Positions 33,002 to 42,405 are shown, numbered from the stretch's first letter. The stretch: 56,008 nt of DNA from JACDQM01 sp044373315 (GCF_044373315.1 NZ_JBILQK010000018.1:1-56008), one strand, 5' to 3'. Program-made: numbers and translations. Notes: generated by a model from the sequence alone, not told the origin.

Positions 33002-34177
33002 TTACAGAACTTCAAACACCCCGGCTGCGCCCATGCCGCCACCGATGCACATCGTCACGCAGACACGCTTGGCACCGCGGCGCTTGCCTTCGATCAGCGC
33101 ATGGCCGGTCAAACGCTGGCCCGACACGCCGTAGGGGTGACCCACCGCGATGGCGCCGCCGTTGACGTTCAGGCGCTCCATCGGAATGCCCAGCGTGTCG
33201 GCGCAATACAGCACCTGCACGGCGAAGGCTTCGTTGAGCTCCCACAGGTCAATGTCCGAGACCTTCAGGCCCAGCTTCTTCAGCACCTTGGGCACGGCGA
33301 ACACCGGGCCGATGCCCATCTCGTCAGGCTCGCAACCCGCCACCGCGAAACCAAGGAAGCGGCCCAGGGGCTTGAGGTTGTGGCTCTGTGCATAGTCTTC
33401 GCTGACCACCACGCAGGCGCCAGCACCATCGCTGAACTGGCTGGCATTGCCGGCCGAGATCAGGCCGCCCGGCAGGGCCGAGCGCAGGTCTTTGATGCCG
33501 TCGTAGGTGGTGCCGTCACGCAGGCCTTCATCGGTGCTGATGGTCACTTCCTTGGTGCTCATGCCCAGCACCTTGTCGACCACGCCCATGGTGGTGGTGA
33601 CGCTGACCATCTCGTCGGCGAACTTGCCGGCAGCCTGGGCCGCGCAGGCCTTCTGCTGGCTGGCGGCGCCGTACTCATCCATGCGTTCGCGGCCGATGCC
33701 ATAGCGCTTGGCCACCTGCTCGGCAGTCTGCAGCATGCTCCAGTAGATCTCGGGCTTGTTCTTGACCAGCCAGGTGTCGGCGTACATATGGCGGTTGGCC
33801 TCGTTCTGCACGCAGGAGATGCTCTCCACGCCACCAGCCACATAGACGTCGCCCTCGCCGGCAATCACGCGCTGCGCGGCCATCGCGATGGTCTGCAGGC
33901 CCGAGGAGCAAAAGCGGTTGATGGTGACGCCGGCCACCGTGATCGGCAGGCCGGCGCGCAGCGCAATCTGGCGCGCGATATTGCCGCCGGTGGCGCCTTC
34001 TGGCGTGGCGCAGCCCATCAGCACGTCCTCGATGGCGCCGGCTTCGATGCCGGCGCGCTCGACCGCCGCCTTGACGGCGTGGCCGCCCAGCGTGGCGCCA
34101 TGGGTCATGTTGAAGGCGCCCTTCCAGCTCTTGGCCAGCGGGGTGCGTGCGGTAGAAACAATCACAGCCTTGCTCAT
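33002..34177 (-). CDS. fadA: acetyl-CoA C-acyltransferase (beta-ketothiolase)
   Basis: A 391-residue thiolase. The nucleophilic Cys is in NRFCSSGLQTIAMA, the His in GHPYGVSGQRL, and the second Cys in CIGGGMGAAGVFEVL. It cleaves 3-ketoacyl-CoA with CoA to release acetyl-CoA, the last step of beta-oxidation, and forms the trifunctional system with the FadB-like protein encoded 75 bases upstream. The symbol is by analogy; a dedicated branched-chain or aromatic role is also possible. Confidence 0.94.
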   Translation of the reverse strand: MSKAVIVSTARTPLAKSWKGAFNMTHGATLGGHAVKAAVERAGIEAGAIEDVLMGCATPEGATGGNIARQIALRAGLPITVAGVTINRFCSSGLQTIAMAAQRVIAGEGDVYVAGGVESISCVQNEANRHMYADTWLVKNKPEIYWSMLQTAEQVAKRYGIGRERMDEYGAASQQKACAAQAAGKFADEMVSVTTTMGVVDKVLGMSTKEVTISTDEGLRDGTTYDGIKDLRSALPGGLISAGNASQFSDGAGACVVVSEDYAQSHNLKPLGRFLGFAVAGCEPDEMGIGPVFAVPKVLKKLGLKVSDIDLWELNEAFAVQVLYCADTLGIPMERLNVNGGAIAVGHPYGVSGQRLTGHALIEGKRRGAKRVCVTMCIGGGMGAAGVFEVL

Positions 34178-34252
34178 GGCTCTCTCCTAACTTGTTCGTT
34201 CAGGAGCCGCGCCGGATCATGCGACCCGTGGCGCGGCGCAGGGTGTCTGTTG

Positions 34253-36349
34253 TCAGTCGTTGAAGCTCTTGCCTTCGGCCACCAGGCGCGCCAGCAGCGG
34301 CGCCGGCTGCCAGAAGCTGGCGTCGTCGTTGGGGTTCTTGGCGAAGCGCTTCATCGCCTGCACCACATTGAACAGACCCACGGTGTCGGCGTAGCACATC
34401 GGGCCGCCGCGCCACAGCGGGAAGCCGTAGCCGGTCAGGTAGACCATGTCCACGTCGGAGGCGCGCTGGGCGATGCCCTCTTCCAGCAGATGCGCGGCCT
34501 CGTTCACCAGCGCGAAGACCAGGCGCTGCACGATCTCCTCGTCGCTGATCTGGCGGGTTTGGATGCCGATGGCGGCACGGTGTTTGGCCAGCATCTCCTC
34601 AACCACCGGCGAGGGGATCGCATCGCGCTTGCCCGGCACATAGTCGTACCAGCCGGCGCCGGTCTTCTGGCCGTAGCGGCCCAGCTCGCACAGGCGGTCG
34701 GCGCTGGCCGAGTACTTCATGCCCGGCTTCTCGACATAGCGGCGCTTGCGGATCGCCCAGCCGATGTCGTTGCCGGCCAGATCGCCCATGCGGAAGGGGC
34801 CCATCGCGAAGCCGAACTTCTCGACCGCGCGGTCCACCTGCTGCGGGCTGCAGCCTTCATCCAGCAGGAAGCCGGCCTGGCGGCTGTACTGCTCGATCAT
34901 GCGGTTGCCGATGAAGCCGTCGCAGACGCCCGAGACCACGGCGGTCTTCTTGATCTTCTTGCCAATCGCCATCACGGTGGCCAGTACATCCTTGGCGGTT
35001 TCCTTGCCGCGCACCACTTCCAACAGCTTCATCACGTTGGCCGGGCTGAAGAAATGCATACCCACCACGTCCTGCGGACGCTGGGTGAAGGACGCGATCT
35101 TGTCCACGTCCAGCGTCGAGGTGTTGGAAGCCAGGATGGCACCGGGCTTGGCGACCGCATCCAGCTGCTTGAACACCGCTTCCTTGACACCGATCTCCTC
35201 GAACACGGCCTCGATGATGAGATCGGCATCACCCAGCGCTGCGTAGTCCAGCGTGGTGCTCAGCAGGGCCATGCGCTGCTGGTACTTGTCTTCCTTGAGC
35301 TTGCCCTTCTTGACCTGGGCCTCGTAGTTCTTCTTGATGGTGGCCACGCCACGATCCAGCGCTTCCTGCTTGGTCTCCAGAATCGTCACCGGGATGCCGG
35401 CGTTCAGGAAGTTCATCGAGATGCCGCCGCCCATCGTGCCGGCGCCGATCACGCCCACCTTTTTGATCTCACGCTGCGGCGTGCTGTCCGGCACGTCGCC
35501 GATCTTGCTGGCAGCGCGCTCGGCGAAGAAGGCATGGCGCAGCGCCTTGGATTCCGGCGTCATCATCAGCGCCGCGAAGCCCTCGCGTTCGGCCTTCATG
35601 CCCTCGTCGAACTTCATGTTCACCGAAGCGGCCACGGCTTCCAGGCAGCGCAGCGGCGCCGGGAAGTTCTTGCTCATGCCGCCCACCATATTGCGGGCGA
35701 ACTGGAAGAAAGCCTCAGGGCTGGCATGGCGGGCTTTGAGCTCGCGCACCTTGGGCAGCGGGCGCTTGTCAGCCACTTCATTGGCATAGGCGATCGCACC
35801 TTCCAGCAAATCGCCCTCGACGATCTTCTGGAACAGTTGCTGCCCCGGCACCTGGGCTAGCAGCTCGCTGTTGACCGGCTCGCCGCTGACGATCATGTTC
35901 AGCGCTGGCTCAACGCCCAGGGCGCGCGGCAGGCGTTGCGTGCCGCCGGCACCCGGCAGCAGGCCCAGCTTGACCTCGGGCAGCGCGATCTTGGCGCCCG
36001 GTGCGGCCACACGGTAGTGGCAGCCCAGGGCCAGTTCCAGGCCGCCGCCCATGCAGACGGTGTGCACGGCAGCCACCACCGGCTTGGAGCAGTTCTCGAC
36101 CACCGCGATCAGGCTCAGCAGATTGGGTTCGGCCAGCGCCTTGGGGCTGCCGAATTCACGGATGTCGGCGCCGCCCGAGAAGGCTTTGCCGGCGCCGGTG
36201 ATGATCACCGCCTTGACGGCCGGATCGACCTCGGCACGCTCAATGCCTGCGGCCGCAGCCTTGCGGGTCGCATACCCCAGGCCGTTGACCGGCGGGTTGT
36301 CCAGCGTGATCACGGCGATGGCGCCGCGGACTTGATAGTTCGCACTCAT
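34253..36349 (-). CDS. fadB: 3-hydroxyacyl-CoA dehydrogenase/enoyl-CoA hydratase (FadB/FadJ-like)
   Basis: A 698-residue bifunctional enzyme. Residues 1-190 are crotonase-like (GKAFSGGADIREFG oxyanion hole; ALPEVKLGLLPGAGGTQRLPRALG with the catalytic Glu region). Residues from about 295 are 3-hydroxyacyl-CoA dehydrogenase (KVGVIGAGTMGGGIS for NAD; GMHFFSPANVMKLLEVV with the catalytic His; DGFIGNRM), then the C-terminal dimer domains (DLAGNDIGWAIRK; GYGFPLWRGGPM). It hydrates enoyl-CoA and oxidises the product. First gene of the ten-gene operon; a palindromic operator lies 74 bases upstream. Confidence 0.95.
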   Translation of the reverse strand: MSANYQVRGAIAVITLDNPPVNGLGYATRKAAAAGIERAEVDPAVKAVIITGAGKAFSGGADIREFGSPKALAEPNLLSLIAVVENCSKPVVAAVHTVCMGGGLELALGCHYRVAAPGAKIALPEVKLGLLPGAGGTQRLPRALGVEPALNMIVSGEPVNSELLAQVPGQQLFQKIVEGDLLEGAIAYANEVADKRPLPKVRELKARHASPEAFFQFARNMVGGMSKNFPAPLRCLEAVAASVNMKFDEGMKAEREGFAALMMTPESKALRHAFFAERAASKIGDVPDSTPQREIKKVGVIGAGTMGGGISMNFLNAGIPVTILETKQEALDRGVATIKKNYEAQVKKGKLKEDKYQQRMALLSTTLDYAALGDADLIIEAVFEEIGVKEAVFKQLDAVAKPGAILASNTSTLDVDKIASFTQRPQDVVGMHFFSPANVMKLLEVVRGKETAKDVLATVMAIGKKIKKTAVVSGVCDGFIGNRMIEQYSRQAGFLLDEGCSPQQVDRAVEKFGFAMGPFRMGDLAGNDIGWAIRKRRYVEKPGMKYSASADRLCELGRYGQKTGAGWYDYVPGKRDAIPSPVVEEMLAKHRAAIGIQTRQISDEEIVQRLVFALVNEAAHLLEEGIAQRASDVDMVYLTGYGFPLWRGGPMCYADTVGLFNVVQAMKRFAKNPNDDASFWQPAPLLARLVAEGKSFND

Positions 36350-36422
36350 GCTCAGCCCTTCCTAGAAACCTGCAAAACGAGCCGGCAGCTTAGCCCCAGA
36401 AGGCAGGCCTGCCGGAAAAATA

Positions 36423-36434
36423 GAACGCTCGTTC
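36423..36434. promoter_or_regulatory. TetR-type operator palindrome in front of the beta-oxidation operon
   Basis: GAACG-CT-CGTTC is a perfect inverted repeat upstream of the FadB-like gene. Fatty-acid regulators of the TetR family (PsrA, FadP) act on such sites in beta- and gammaproteobacteria; the exact regulator is inferred, and no tetR gene lies in the window. Confidence 0.5.
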
Positions 36435-36508
36435 GATTCTAGGAAAAGCGCGCCCGCGATCGCTGTCCCAACAGCGACAAGCCGGGCTGCACTAGTGGAA
36501 AACCCGGG

Positions 36509-38449
36509 TCAGGACCTCAGCGTGTAGCGCGTCAGCAGGCGCCGGCCCAGGCCGTCCTGCGCCGTCAGCCACAGCTCATGCACCGGCGTGCCGCCGATCG
36601 CCAGCGCCGCCACGCCAGGCAAGGGGCTGGCAAAGCGCGTGGTCTCCGATGGCGAAACTGTGAACTCGCGCTGCTGCACCCGGCCATCCGAATAGCGGAT
36701 CACCGCGCGGACGCTGATCAGGCGCAGATCAGGATTGGCCGTGGCCCAGGTGGACCAGACCGGATCCAGGCCCGCCCGCAAGGCCGCCAGGGTCAACGGC
36801 GCGCTGCTCGAAACACCGTTGAAGACCGGATAGCGCGAGCTGGCCGGCGCGGTGGATTGAAGGTGGCTGGGCAGGAAAGCGGTGCGCGTCTTGTTGGCAC
36901 CTCCCAGGCTGTAGCTGGCGATGTAGCGGGCTGCGCGCACGGTATCCGCGCCACCGAGCCAGCCCACGCTGGCCGATGCCAGCAAGGTATCGCGGATCCC
37001 CCCGGTGGCGGTGACGGTGCTGGCGCCGGCGACCTCGCTGACGCAGATCCAGTACTGCTCGCAATAGGCAAAGGGCAGGCTGAAGCCGCTGGGGGTCTGG
37101 ACCGTGGCTTTCTCGATCAAACCGGTCGAGCTGGTGGGGTCTTGCGCCTGCAGCAGCACTTGCACGCCCAGCGCAGGGTTGGGGCTGCCGGCGACCGTCT
37201 CGGGCGCACCCGCGCCGTCGAGTGCCCACCAGGCCAACGGCCTGAGCTGGAAGTCCAGCTCGCGGCCATTGCCCTTGAGCTGCCATTTCTTGGTCCTGGT
37301 GTCGTAAGTCAACGCATCGCTGAAATAGTCCACCCGCTTGCCGCTGCTGTCGGTGACGAAGGCGCCCACCAGCACGCGCGCACAGTTGCCCGAGACCAGC
37401 GCATCATCGGCACAGCCGAGCAATTGGAAGCGGCTGAGCTGCCAGTTCTTGGCGGCGAAGGTGGCCAGCTTGGCTGACAGCACGCCGCCGCCGCCGCCGT
37501 TGTGCTTGTCATAGGCAGCCAGCAAGGCGTTCTCCGCGATGGCCGCCGCTTCACCGCCCTGCGCAATCAGTTGATTCAGCGCCACGCCGACATCATCGAT
37601 CACGCCCAGATTCGCCGCCGTCGCCGCCGCAGCGGTGGTGGCCTTCAGAGTCGAGGTGATGGCGACTGTAGGTGTGCTGCCCGTCGTCTTGGCCAGTTCG
37701 GTCCTGGCCAGCGCCAGGTCGACCACCACCTCAGCGGTGCCGGCGGGCTGCAGCTTGTTGCTGAGCTGGAGCTGCAACACATCCAGATTGCTGCGCACCA
37801 CGTTGACACGCAGCAGATCCAGCAGCAGATCGGCCGGGTTCTTGTTGGCCGCGAACCCGCTGGCATTCAGCAGGTCCAGGGTCTTGCTGTCGCTGATCTT
37901 GACGTCGGACAACGGCGTCTTGATCAGGGTCTTCAGGAAGTCGGAGGCCGCCGTGAGTAGGCTCAGATTCGCCAGCACCGACTGCTGATCAGCGGCCTTG
38001 GCAAACACAGGTGCCACTTCTGTACCCAGCGCCAGATGCAGGACCGCATCACTGAGCGGCGTGATGTTGGCATTCATCGTGACGGCCGGCGTGGCCACCA
38101 CCGAATGCAGCAGCACCGGCGCGCCGGTGGCATCCAGACCCCTGGCCTGCACCAGCACCGGCGTGCTGATGGCCTTGCTGCTGAGCCTGAGGCTGTAGCT
38201 GCCATCCACCGGATGGGCGGTGGTGCCGCCCAACGCATTGCCCTTGCTGTCGATCACCGTGATGCTGGCGCCGCCGAGGGGTGCGCCGATGGCAACAACT
38301 CCGCTGAGCACCGGCTCGCTGGCAAGGCCGGGCGTCGTCGGCGTAGTACCCGATCCCGCATCACCGCCCCCACCTCCGCCACCACAGGCGACCAGGGACA
38401 GCACAGTGCTCACGACAAGAAGCAGACGGGGGAAATCGGCGGTTCGCAT
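36509..38449 (-). CDS. large lipoprotein with Gly-rich linker, function unknown
   Basis: A 646-residue exported protein. The signal ends in a lipobox-like LSLVAC followed by a run of Gly, so it is probably a lipoprotein. An early beta domain (LSGVVAIGAPLGGASITVIDSKGNALGG) resembles carboxypeptidase-regulatory repeats; an Ala/Leu-rich helical section follows (about residues 130-300). The C-terminal third is beta-rich, with six or so Cys residues between 345 and 460 (LLGCADD, GNCAR, YCEQYWICV). No family recognised. It begins 181 bases after the orphan oligopeptide-binding gene's terminator side and is probably its own transcript. Confidence 0.8.
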   Translation of the reverse strand: MRTADFPRLLLVVSTVLSLVACGGGGGGGDAGSGTTPTTPGLASEPVLSGVVAIGAPLGGASITVIDSKGNALGGTTAHPVDGSYSLRLSSKAISTPVLVQARGLDATGAPVLLHSVVATPAVTMNANITPLSDAVLHLALGTEVAPVFAKAADQQSVLANLSLLTAASDFLKTLIKTPLSDVKISDSKTLDLLNASGFAANKNPADLLLDLLRVNVVRSNLDVLQLQLSNKLQPAGTAEVVVDLALARTELAKTTGSTPTVAITSTLKATTAAAATAANLGVIDDVGVALNQLIAQGGEAAAIAENALLAAYDKHNGGGGGVLSAKLATFAAKNWQLSRFQLLGCADDALVSGNCARVLVGAFVTDSSGKRVDYFSDALTYDTRTKKWQLKGNGRELDFQLRPLAWWALDGAGAPETVAGSPNPALGVQVLLQAQDPTSSTGLIEKATVQTPSGFSLPFAYCEQYWICVSEVAGASTVTATGGIRDTLLASASVGWLGGADTVRAARYIASYSLGGANKTRTAFLPSHLQSTAPASSRYPVFNGVSSSAPLTLAALRAGLDPVWSTWATANPDLRLISVRAVIRYSDGRVQQREFTVSPSETTRFASPLPGVAALAIGGTPVHELWLTAQDGLGRRLLTRYTLRS

Positions 38450-38570
38450 GGTGATGAAACCAGGGCAGAGGATGGCGCGGCCAGTATGGCGCGCCCAGCC
38501 CCGGGCAAACCCCGCATCAATGGCGCATTAGCCCCCCAAACAAGGCTACCGTTTGCGCCGGGCAGAACGG

Positions 38571-38595
38571 AAAAAGGCGGCACAGCCGCCCTTTC
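38571..38595 (-). terminator. rho-independent terminator after the oligopeptide-binding protein gene
   Basis: Read on the minus strand: GGCGGC, loop TGT, GCCGCC, then TTTTT. It lies 36 bases after the stop at 38631. Confidence 0.85.
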
Positions 38596-38630
38596 CAGAA
38601 GTCGACGCGCTGCCTGCAGCGCGTTGGCTC

Positions 38631-40208
38631 TCACTTGCTGCCGACAGTCACCCAGCTGACCTCGAACCAGTTGTCCGCACGGTGCACGACGTTGATGTTG
38701 CTTCGCGCAGCCCAAGGAATCATCTGGCGGTGCAGCGGAATCACCTGGACCTGCTCCTTGGCCTCGGTCAGCGCGGCCTTCACCAGTTGCTCGCGCTTCT
38801 TGGGGTCGGCCTCGACGCTGCTCTGCGCTGCCAGCTGGTCGAGCTTGTCGTTCTTGGCATTGCCGTAGTTGTAGGCGCCAATGCCTTTCTCGCCGCGGTT
38901 GCGCAGCACCGGGGTCAGCGTGGTTTCCGCATCGGTGACCGCGCCGCCCCAACCCAGCATGTACATGCTGGTATCGAGCTTCTCCAGCTTGGGGAAGTAG
39001 GTCACGCGCGGCATGGCGTTGACCTTGACCTTGACCTTCAGCTGCGCCCACATCGACGCCAGCGCGAGGCAGATTTCCTCGTCGTTGATGTAACGGTTGT
39101 TGGGGCAGTCCAGCGTGACTTCAAAGCCGTCCGCATAGCCGGCATCAGCCATCAGCTTGCGGGCCGCCGCCAGGTCGAAGGGGTAGCGAGACTCGAGCGC
39201 TGCATCACCATAGGCACCCAGCGGCGACGGCGTCAGGCCGCCGGTGGGCATGCTCTGCCCGTTCATCAGCTTGGTCTTCATCGCCTCGATGTCGACTGCC
39301 TGATACAGCGCGCGGCGCACACGCTGATCCTTGAACGGGTTCTTGTCGCCAGGCGCCTTGCCGTACAGCATGGTGTCGCGGGCCTGATCCATGCCGATGA
39401 AGACGATGCGGTTCTCAGGACCGTCGATGATCTTCACGCCGGCGGTGTTGCGCAGACGGGGTACATCACGCGGTGCAGGATCAAGCACGAAATCGATCTC
39501 GCCCGAGACCAGAGCGGCGAGGCGTGTCGCGTCATTGCCGATCGGCGTGAACACGATTTCCTGCACGTTGCCGTCGAACTTGCCCCACCAGTTCGGATTG
39601 CGCTTGTAGACCGACTTCACGCCCGGCTCACGCGTCATCAGCATGAAAGGGCCGGTGCCATTGGCATTGCGGCTGGCGTAGGACTCTTCCTTGTTCTTGA
39701 AATCCAGCGGCTTGGTGACCTTGTGCTTCTCGCTCCAGCTCTTGCTCATCATCCACATCGAGTCCAGATGCTGCAGGAAGATGGGATTGACCGAGCTGAG
39801 CTGGAACTCGACCGTCAGATCGTCGATGCGCTTGGGCGTGCCCAAGGCATTGGCATAGGCATTGATCTGGGAAGTCAGCTCCTTGCCGCGGTTGATCGAG
39901 TACACGACGTCATCAGCGTTGAAGGGGCTGCCGTCGTGGAACTTGACGCCCGGGCGCAACTTGAAGCGCCAGACCAGGGGCGAGACTTGGGTCCATTCGG
40001 TGGCCAGACCCGGCACGATGTTCAACTTGGCATCACGCCGCGTCAGACGCTCATAGACCTGACCATTGATCATATTGGTCATGCTCTCGTTCTGAGAGTG
40101 CGGATCCATGGTCTGCGGATCGCCCTGGCTGGCCCAACGCAGGGTTTGCGCCTGGACACTCAGCGCGCAAGCGGTAGCGATGGCGCCGATCACGAAAATG
40201 CTCTTCAT
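38631..40208 (-). CDS. ABC transporter oligopeptide-type substrate-binding protein (orphan)
   Basis: A 525-residue periplasmic binding protein of the DppA/OppA (SBP_bac_5) family. A signal peptide (SIFVIGAIATACALSVQAQ) is followed by LRWASQGDPQTMDPHSQNE, YERLTRRDAKLNIVPGLATEW and WRFKLRPGVKFHDGSPFNADDVVYSI, all family hallmarks. It should capture peptides or similar solutes. No permease or ATPase gene lies beside it, so it must share a transporter encoded elsewhere. Its ribosome-binding site GGGAG is inside a predicted hairpin (40215-40243). A terminator follows the stop. Confidence 0.93.
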   Translation of the reverse strand: MKSIFVIGAIATACALSVQAQTLRWASQGDPQTMDPHSQNESMTNMINGQVYERLTRRDAKLNIVPGLATEWTQVSPLVWRFKLRPGVKFHDGSPFNADDVVYSINRGKELTSQINAYANALGTPKRIDDLTVEFQLSSVNPIFLQHLDSMWMMSKSWSEKHKVTKPLDFKNKEESYASRNANGTGPFMLMTREPGVKSVYKRNPNWWGKFDGNVQEIVFTPIGNDATRLAALVSGEIDFVLDPAPRDVPRLRNTAGVKIIDGPENRIVFIGMDQARDTMLYGKAPGDKNPFKDQRVRRALYQAVDIEAMKTKLMNGQSMPTGGLTPSPLGAYGDAALESRYPFDLAAARKLMADAGYADGFEVTLDCPNNRYINDEEICLALASMWAQLKVKVKVNAMPRVTYFPKLEKLDTSMYMLGWGGAVTDAETTLTPVLRNRGEKGIGAYNYGNAKNDKLDQLAAQSSVEADPKKREQLVKAALTEAKEQVQVIPLHRQMIPWAARSNINVVHRADNWFEVSWVTVGSK

Positions 40209-40214
40209 CCTGAA

Positions 40215-40243
40215 ACTCCCGAAGGGTGACAATGCCCGGGAGT
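40215..40243 (-). promoter_or_regulatory. hairpin covering the ribosome-binding site of the oligopeptide-binding protein gene
   Basis: On the minus strand ACTCCCG and CGGGAGT pair perfectly (7 bp) around a 15-base loop. The 3' arm contains GGGAG, the Shine-Dalgarno sequence 7 bases before the ATG. If formed in the mRNA, the hairpin would hide the site; control by temperature, a small RNA or ribosome access is inference. Confidence 0.45.
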
Positions 40244-40309
40244 GTAGGCAAGCAGCGGTGCTTCTCTTACCTGGGATTCACCTGATGGGGCTTGTACCGA
40301 GCGAGTGCT

Positions 40310-41584
40310 TCAGGCGCGCACATCGGGCTTGGACCACAGGTCGTCGATGTGGCTGAAGCCCCAGTCCTGAGGTATCTCGCGGCCGACGATCTTGTCATTC
40401 GTCGCTGGATCCGCCAAGTTCAGCACCTGCACCGGGATCGGCATCTTGGACTTGGTGGAAAAGAACACGCGCACCGTGGGCGACACCAAGGCGCCAGGGT
40501 TCTGGTCGATCACCACCGCCAGCCGGCCGGAGTGCAGCTTCACCAGGGTGCCGACCGGATAGATGCCCACGCTGATGACGAAGGCCTTGAAGATTGCCGG
40601 GTCAAAGTGGCCGGCCCACTGCGACATGCGCTGGATCGAGCCCGCCGCATCCCAGGCTGTCTTGTAGGGCCGGTTCGAGGTGATGGCATCGTAGACATCG
40701 CAGACCGCACCCATGCGCGACAGCAGACTGATCTGGTCGCCCTTGAGCTTGTTCGGATAGCCGCTGCCGTCCATCTTCTCGTGGTGATGCAGGCACACAT
40801 CCAGCGCCGACTCAGGCACGGCAGCGCCCTCCTTGAGCATCTCGAAACCACGCATCGGGTGGGAGCGCATCACGGCGAATTCATCATCCGTCAGCGCGCC
40901 GGGCTTGTTCAGCACCTCCATCGGCATCGCCATCTTGCCGACGTCATGGAGCAGCCCAGCCAGGCCCGCCTCGCGTGCCTGGGTTTCGCTCAGGCCCATC
41001 TGCCGACCCAGCGACACCATCAAGGCGCACACAGCCACCGAGTGCATATAGGTGTAGTCGTCCTTGGTCTTGAGCCGGGCCAGGCTGATCAGCGCGGAAG
41101 GGTTGCGCGCCACCGAGGACGCCACGTCCTCGACCAGAGGCAGGCACGCTTCAGCATCGATGGCTTTGCCCAGCCGCGCTTCACCGAACAGCTTGACGAC
41201 AGCCTCGCGGGAGCGGTTGACCAGCTGGGCCGCGCGCTGCATCTCCTCGCCTGCAGCCACACGTGCCTCGGGCTGCGCTGGCGCAGGACTGGCCGGCGAG
41301 ACCACAGCCGCGACTGCTGCAACTGTCGCCGGCGCTGGCGCGGGTTCGGGCGCTGCCTCGGGCGGCGGCGGCTCCAAGGTCTCCATCGCTTCGCCTTCGA
41401 CGTCAGACCCCTTGCTGGAGTCGATCCACACGGCAGGCACGCCGCTGCGCAGCAAGGCATCGAGATCCGCCTGATCCCGCAGCACGAACTTGGTCTTCCA
41501 GAACGGATGTGACAGCCATGGCCCTTCCATGCCGTGAAGAAACATGCCGAGTTTGATCTGCCGAACAGGAATCTTCTTAAGCAT
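40310..41584 (-). CDS. HD-GYP domain cyclic-di-GMP phosphodiesterase
   Basis: A 424-residue protein with an N-terminal DUF3391-type domain (MLKKIPVRQIKLGMFLHGMEGPWLSHPFW), a Pro/Ala-rich linker (residues 70-110), then an HD-GYP domain: the HD pair at 213-214 (LLHDVGK) and HHHEKMDGSGYP (266-277) carrying the GYP motif. These enzymes hydrolyse c-di-GMP to GMP, lowering biofilm and matrix production. No membrane segment or receiver domain is seen. The ATG at 41584 is preferred because the family N-terminus starts there. Confidence 0.93.
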   Translation of the reverse strand: MLKKIPVRQIKLGMFLHGMEGPWLSHPFWKTKFVLRDQADLDALLRSGVPAVWIDSSKGSDVEGEAMETLEPPPPEAAPEPAPAPATVAAVAAVVSPASPAPAQPEARVAAGEEMQRAAQLVNRSREAVVKLFGEARLGKAIDAEACLPLVEDVASSVARNPSALISLARLKTKDDYTYMHSVAVCALMVSLGRQMGLSETQAREAGLAGLLHDVGKMAMPMEVLNKPGALTDDEFAVMRSHPMRGFEMLKEGAAVPESALDVCLHHHEKMDGSGYPNKLKGDQISLLSRMGAVCDVYDAITSNRPYKTAWDAAGSIQRMSQWAGHFDPAIFKAFVISVGIYPVGTLVKLHSGRLAVVIDQNPGALVSPTVRVFFSTKSKMPIPVQVLNLADPATNDKIVGREIPQDWGFSHIDDLWSKPDVRA

Positions 41585-41671
41585 GAGAGGAGGACGCTTG
41601 GAAAACAAAACGGACGACTTTCTCAGTATCACCGAATTAGGACACAGCCCCCCCGGCCATGCAGACGCAGA

Positions 41672-41695
41672 AAAGCCGCCTTCGCGGGCGGCTTT
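41672..41695 (-). terminator. rho-independent terminator after the cytochrome c gene
   Basis: AAAGCCGCC and GGCGGCTTT form a perfect 9-bp stem around TTCGCG; on the minus strand it is followed by TCTG after the T-run. It lies about 60 bases beyond the cytochrome stop and can work on both strands. Confidence 0.8.
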
Positions 41696-41757
41696 ACGTG
41701 TTCACTGCGGCAGGGTCGGAGCAAACTGTGCCGGGAGCGCGCCCCGGCGGGCGTGGC

Positions 41758-42405
41758 TCAGCGCAGACGAGGCTGCGGCGTCGACGTCAACTCACCCGGC
41801 AGCGAGGCCAGGTACTTGGAGATTGCCTTCAGTTCGGAGAGCTTGTACTGCTTGACCTGGCCGGCCATGATCGCATTCGAGCGACCCACCAGCGGATTGC
41901 CTTCGACCTGGTAGGACTTCAGCGCCACATACAGGTAGTCGGCGTGCTGGCCGGCGATTTTCGGGTAGCTGCCGTCGATCGGCTTGCTGAAGTTGGCGCC
42001 GTGGCAGGAGATGCAAGCACCCTTGTCCAGCAGGACCTTGACTTCAGCGGAAGGCGCCGGCACCTGCTCAGGGGCAGGGGCGGTCTTGCCATGCTGTTCG
42101 TAGTAGGCCGAGATGTCAGCGATGTCCTGCTCGGTCAGCGTCTGGGCGATGCCGCGCATGGTCGGGTGCTTGCGCTCGCCCTTGGCATAGGCGGTCAGCG
42201 AGGCAGCGATGAACTTCGCGTTCTGGCCGGAGATCATCGGCACCCGGTGCACTTCGGGGAAGCTCGACTGGTAGCCGGGAATGCCATGGCAGCCGATGCA
42301 CATCGCCACCTTCTTCTGGCCGGCGGCCACGTCTTGTGCCTGGGCTTGCGCCACAGCACCCACGGTTGCGGCCACGGCCAGCGAAATCTTCAGCAGTTTT
42401 TTCAT
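41758..42405 (-). CDS. di-haem cytochrome c (c4-like)
   Basis: A 215-residue exported cytochrome. A signal peptide (KKLLKISLAVAATVGAVAQAQAQ) is followed by two haem sites, C36-IGC-H40 and C131-ISC-H135, each followed by a domain with downstream Met (PMISGQNAKFI, NAIMAGQV) as likely axial ligands. Two-haem c4 cytochromes carry electrons to terminal oxidases in the periplasm. The minus strand has a TATAAT at 42440-42445, a plausible -10. It is divergent from the MoxR-type gene. Confidence 0.93.
   Translation of the reverse strand: MKKLLKISLAVAATVGAVAQAQAQDVAAGQKKVAMCIGCHGIPGYQSSFPEVHRVPMISGQNAKFIAASLTAYAKGERKHPTMRGIAQTLTEQDIADISAYYEQHGKTAPAPEQVPAPSAEVKVLLDKGACISCHGANFSKPIDGSYPKIAGQHADYLYVALKSYQVEGNPLVGRSNAIMAGQVKQYKLSELKAISKYLASLPGELTSTPQPRLR

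Noticed and set aside
32723..35860. A 1045-codon frame on the plus strand opposite the acyl-CoA dehydrogenase, thiolase and FadB-like genes
   Set aside because: It is antisense to three well-recognised genes, has no RBS or motif and carries the composition of a shadow frame.
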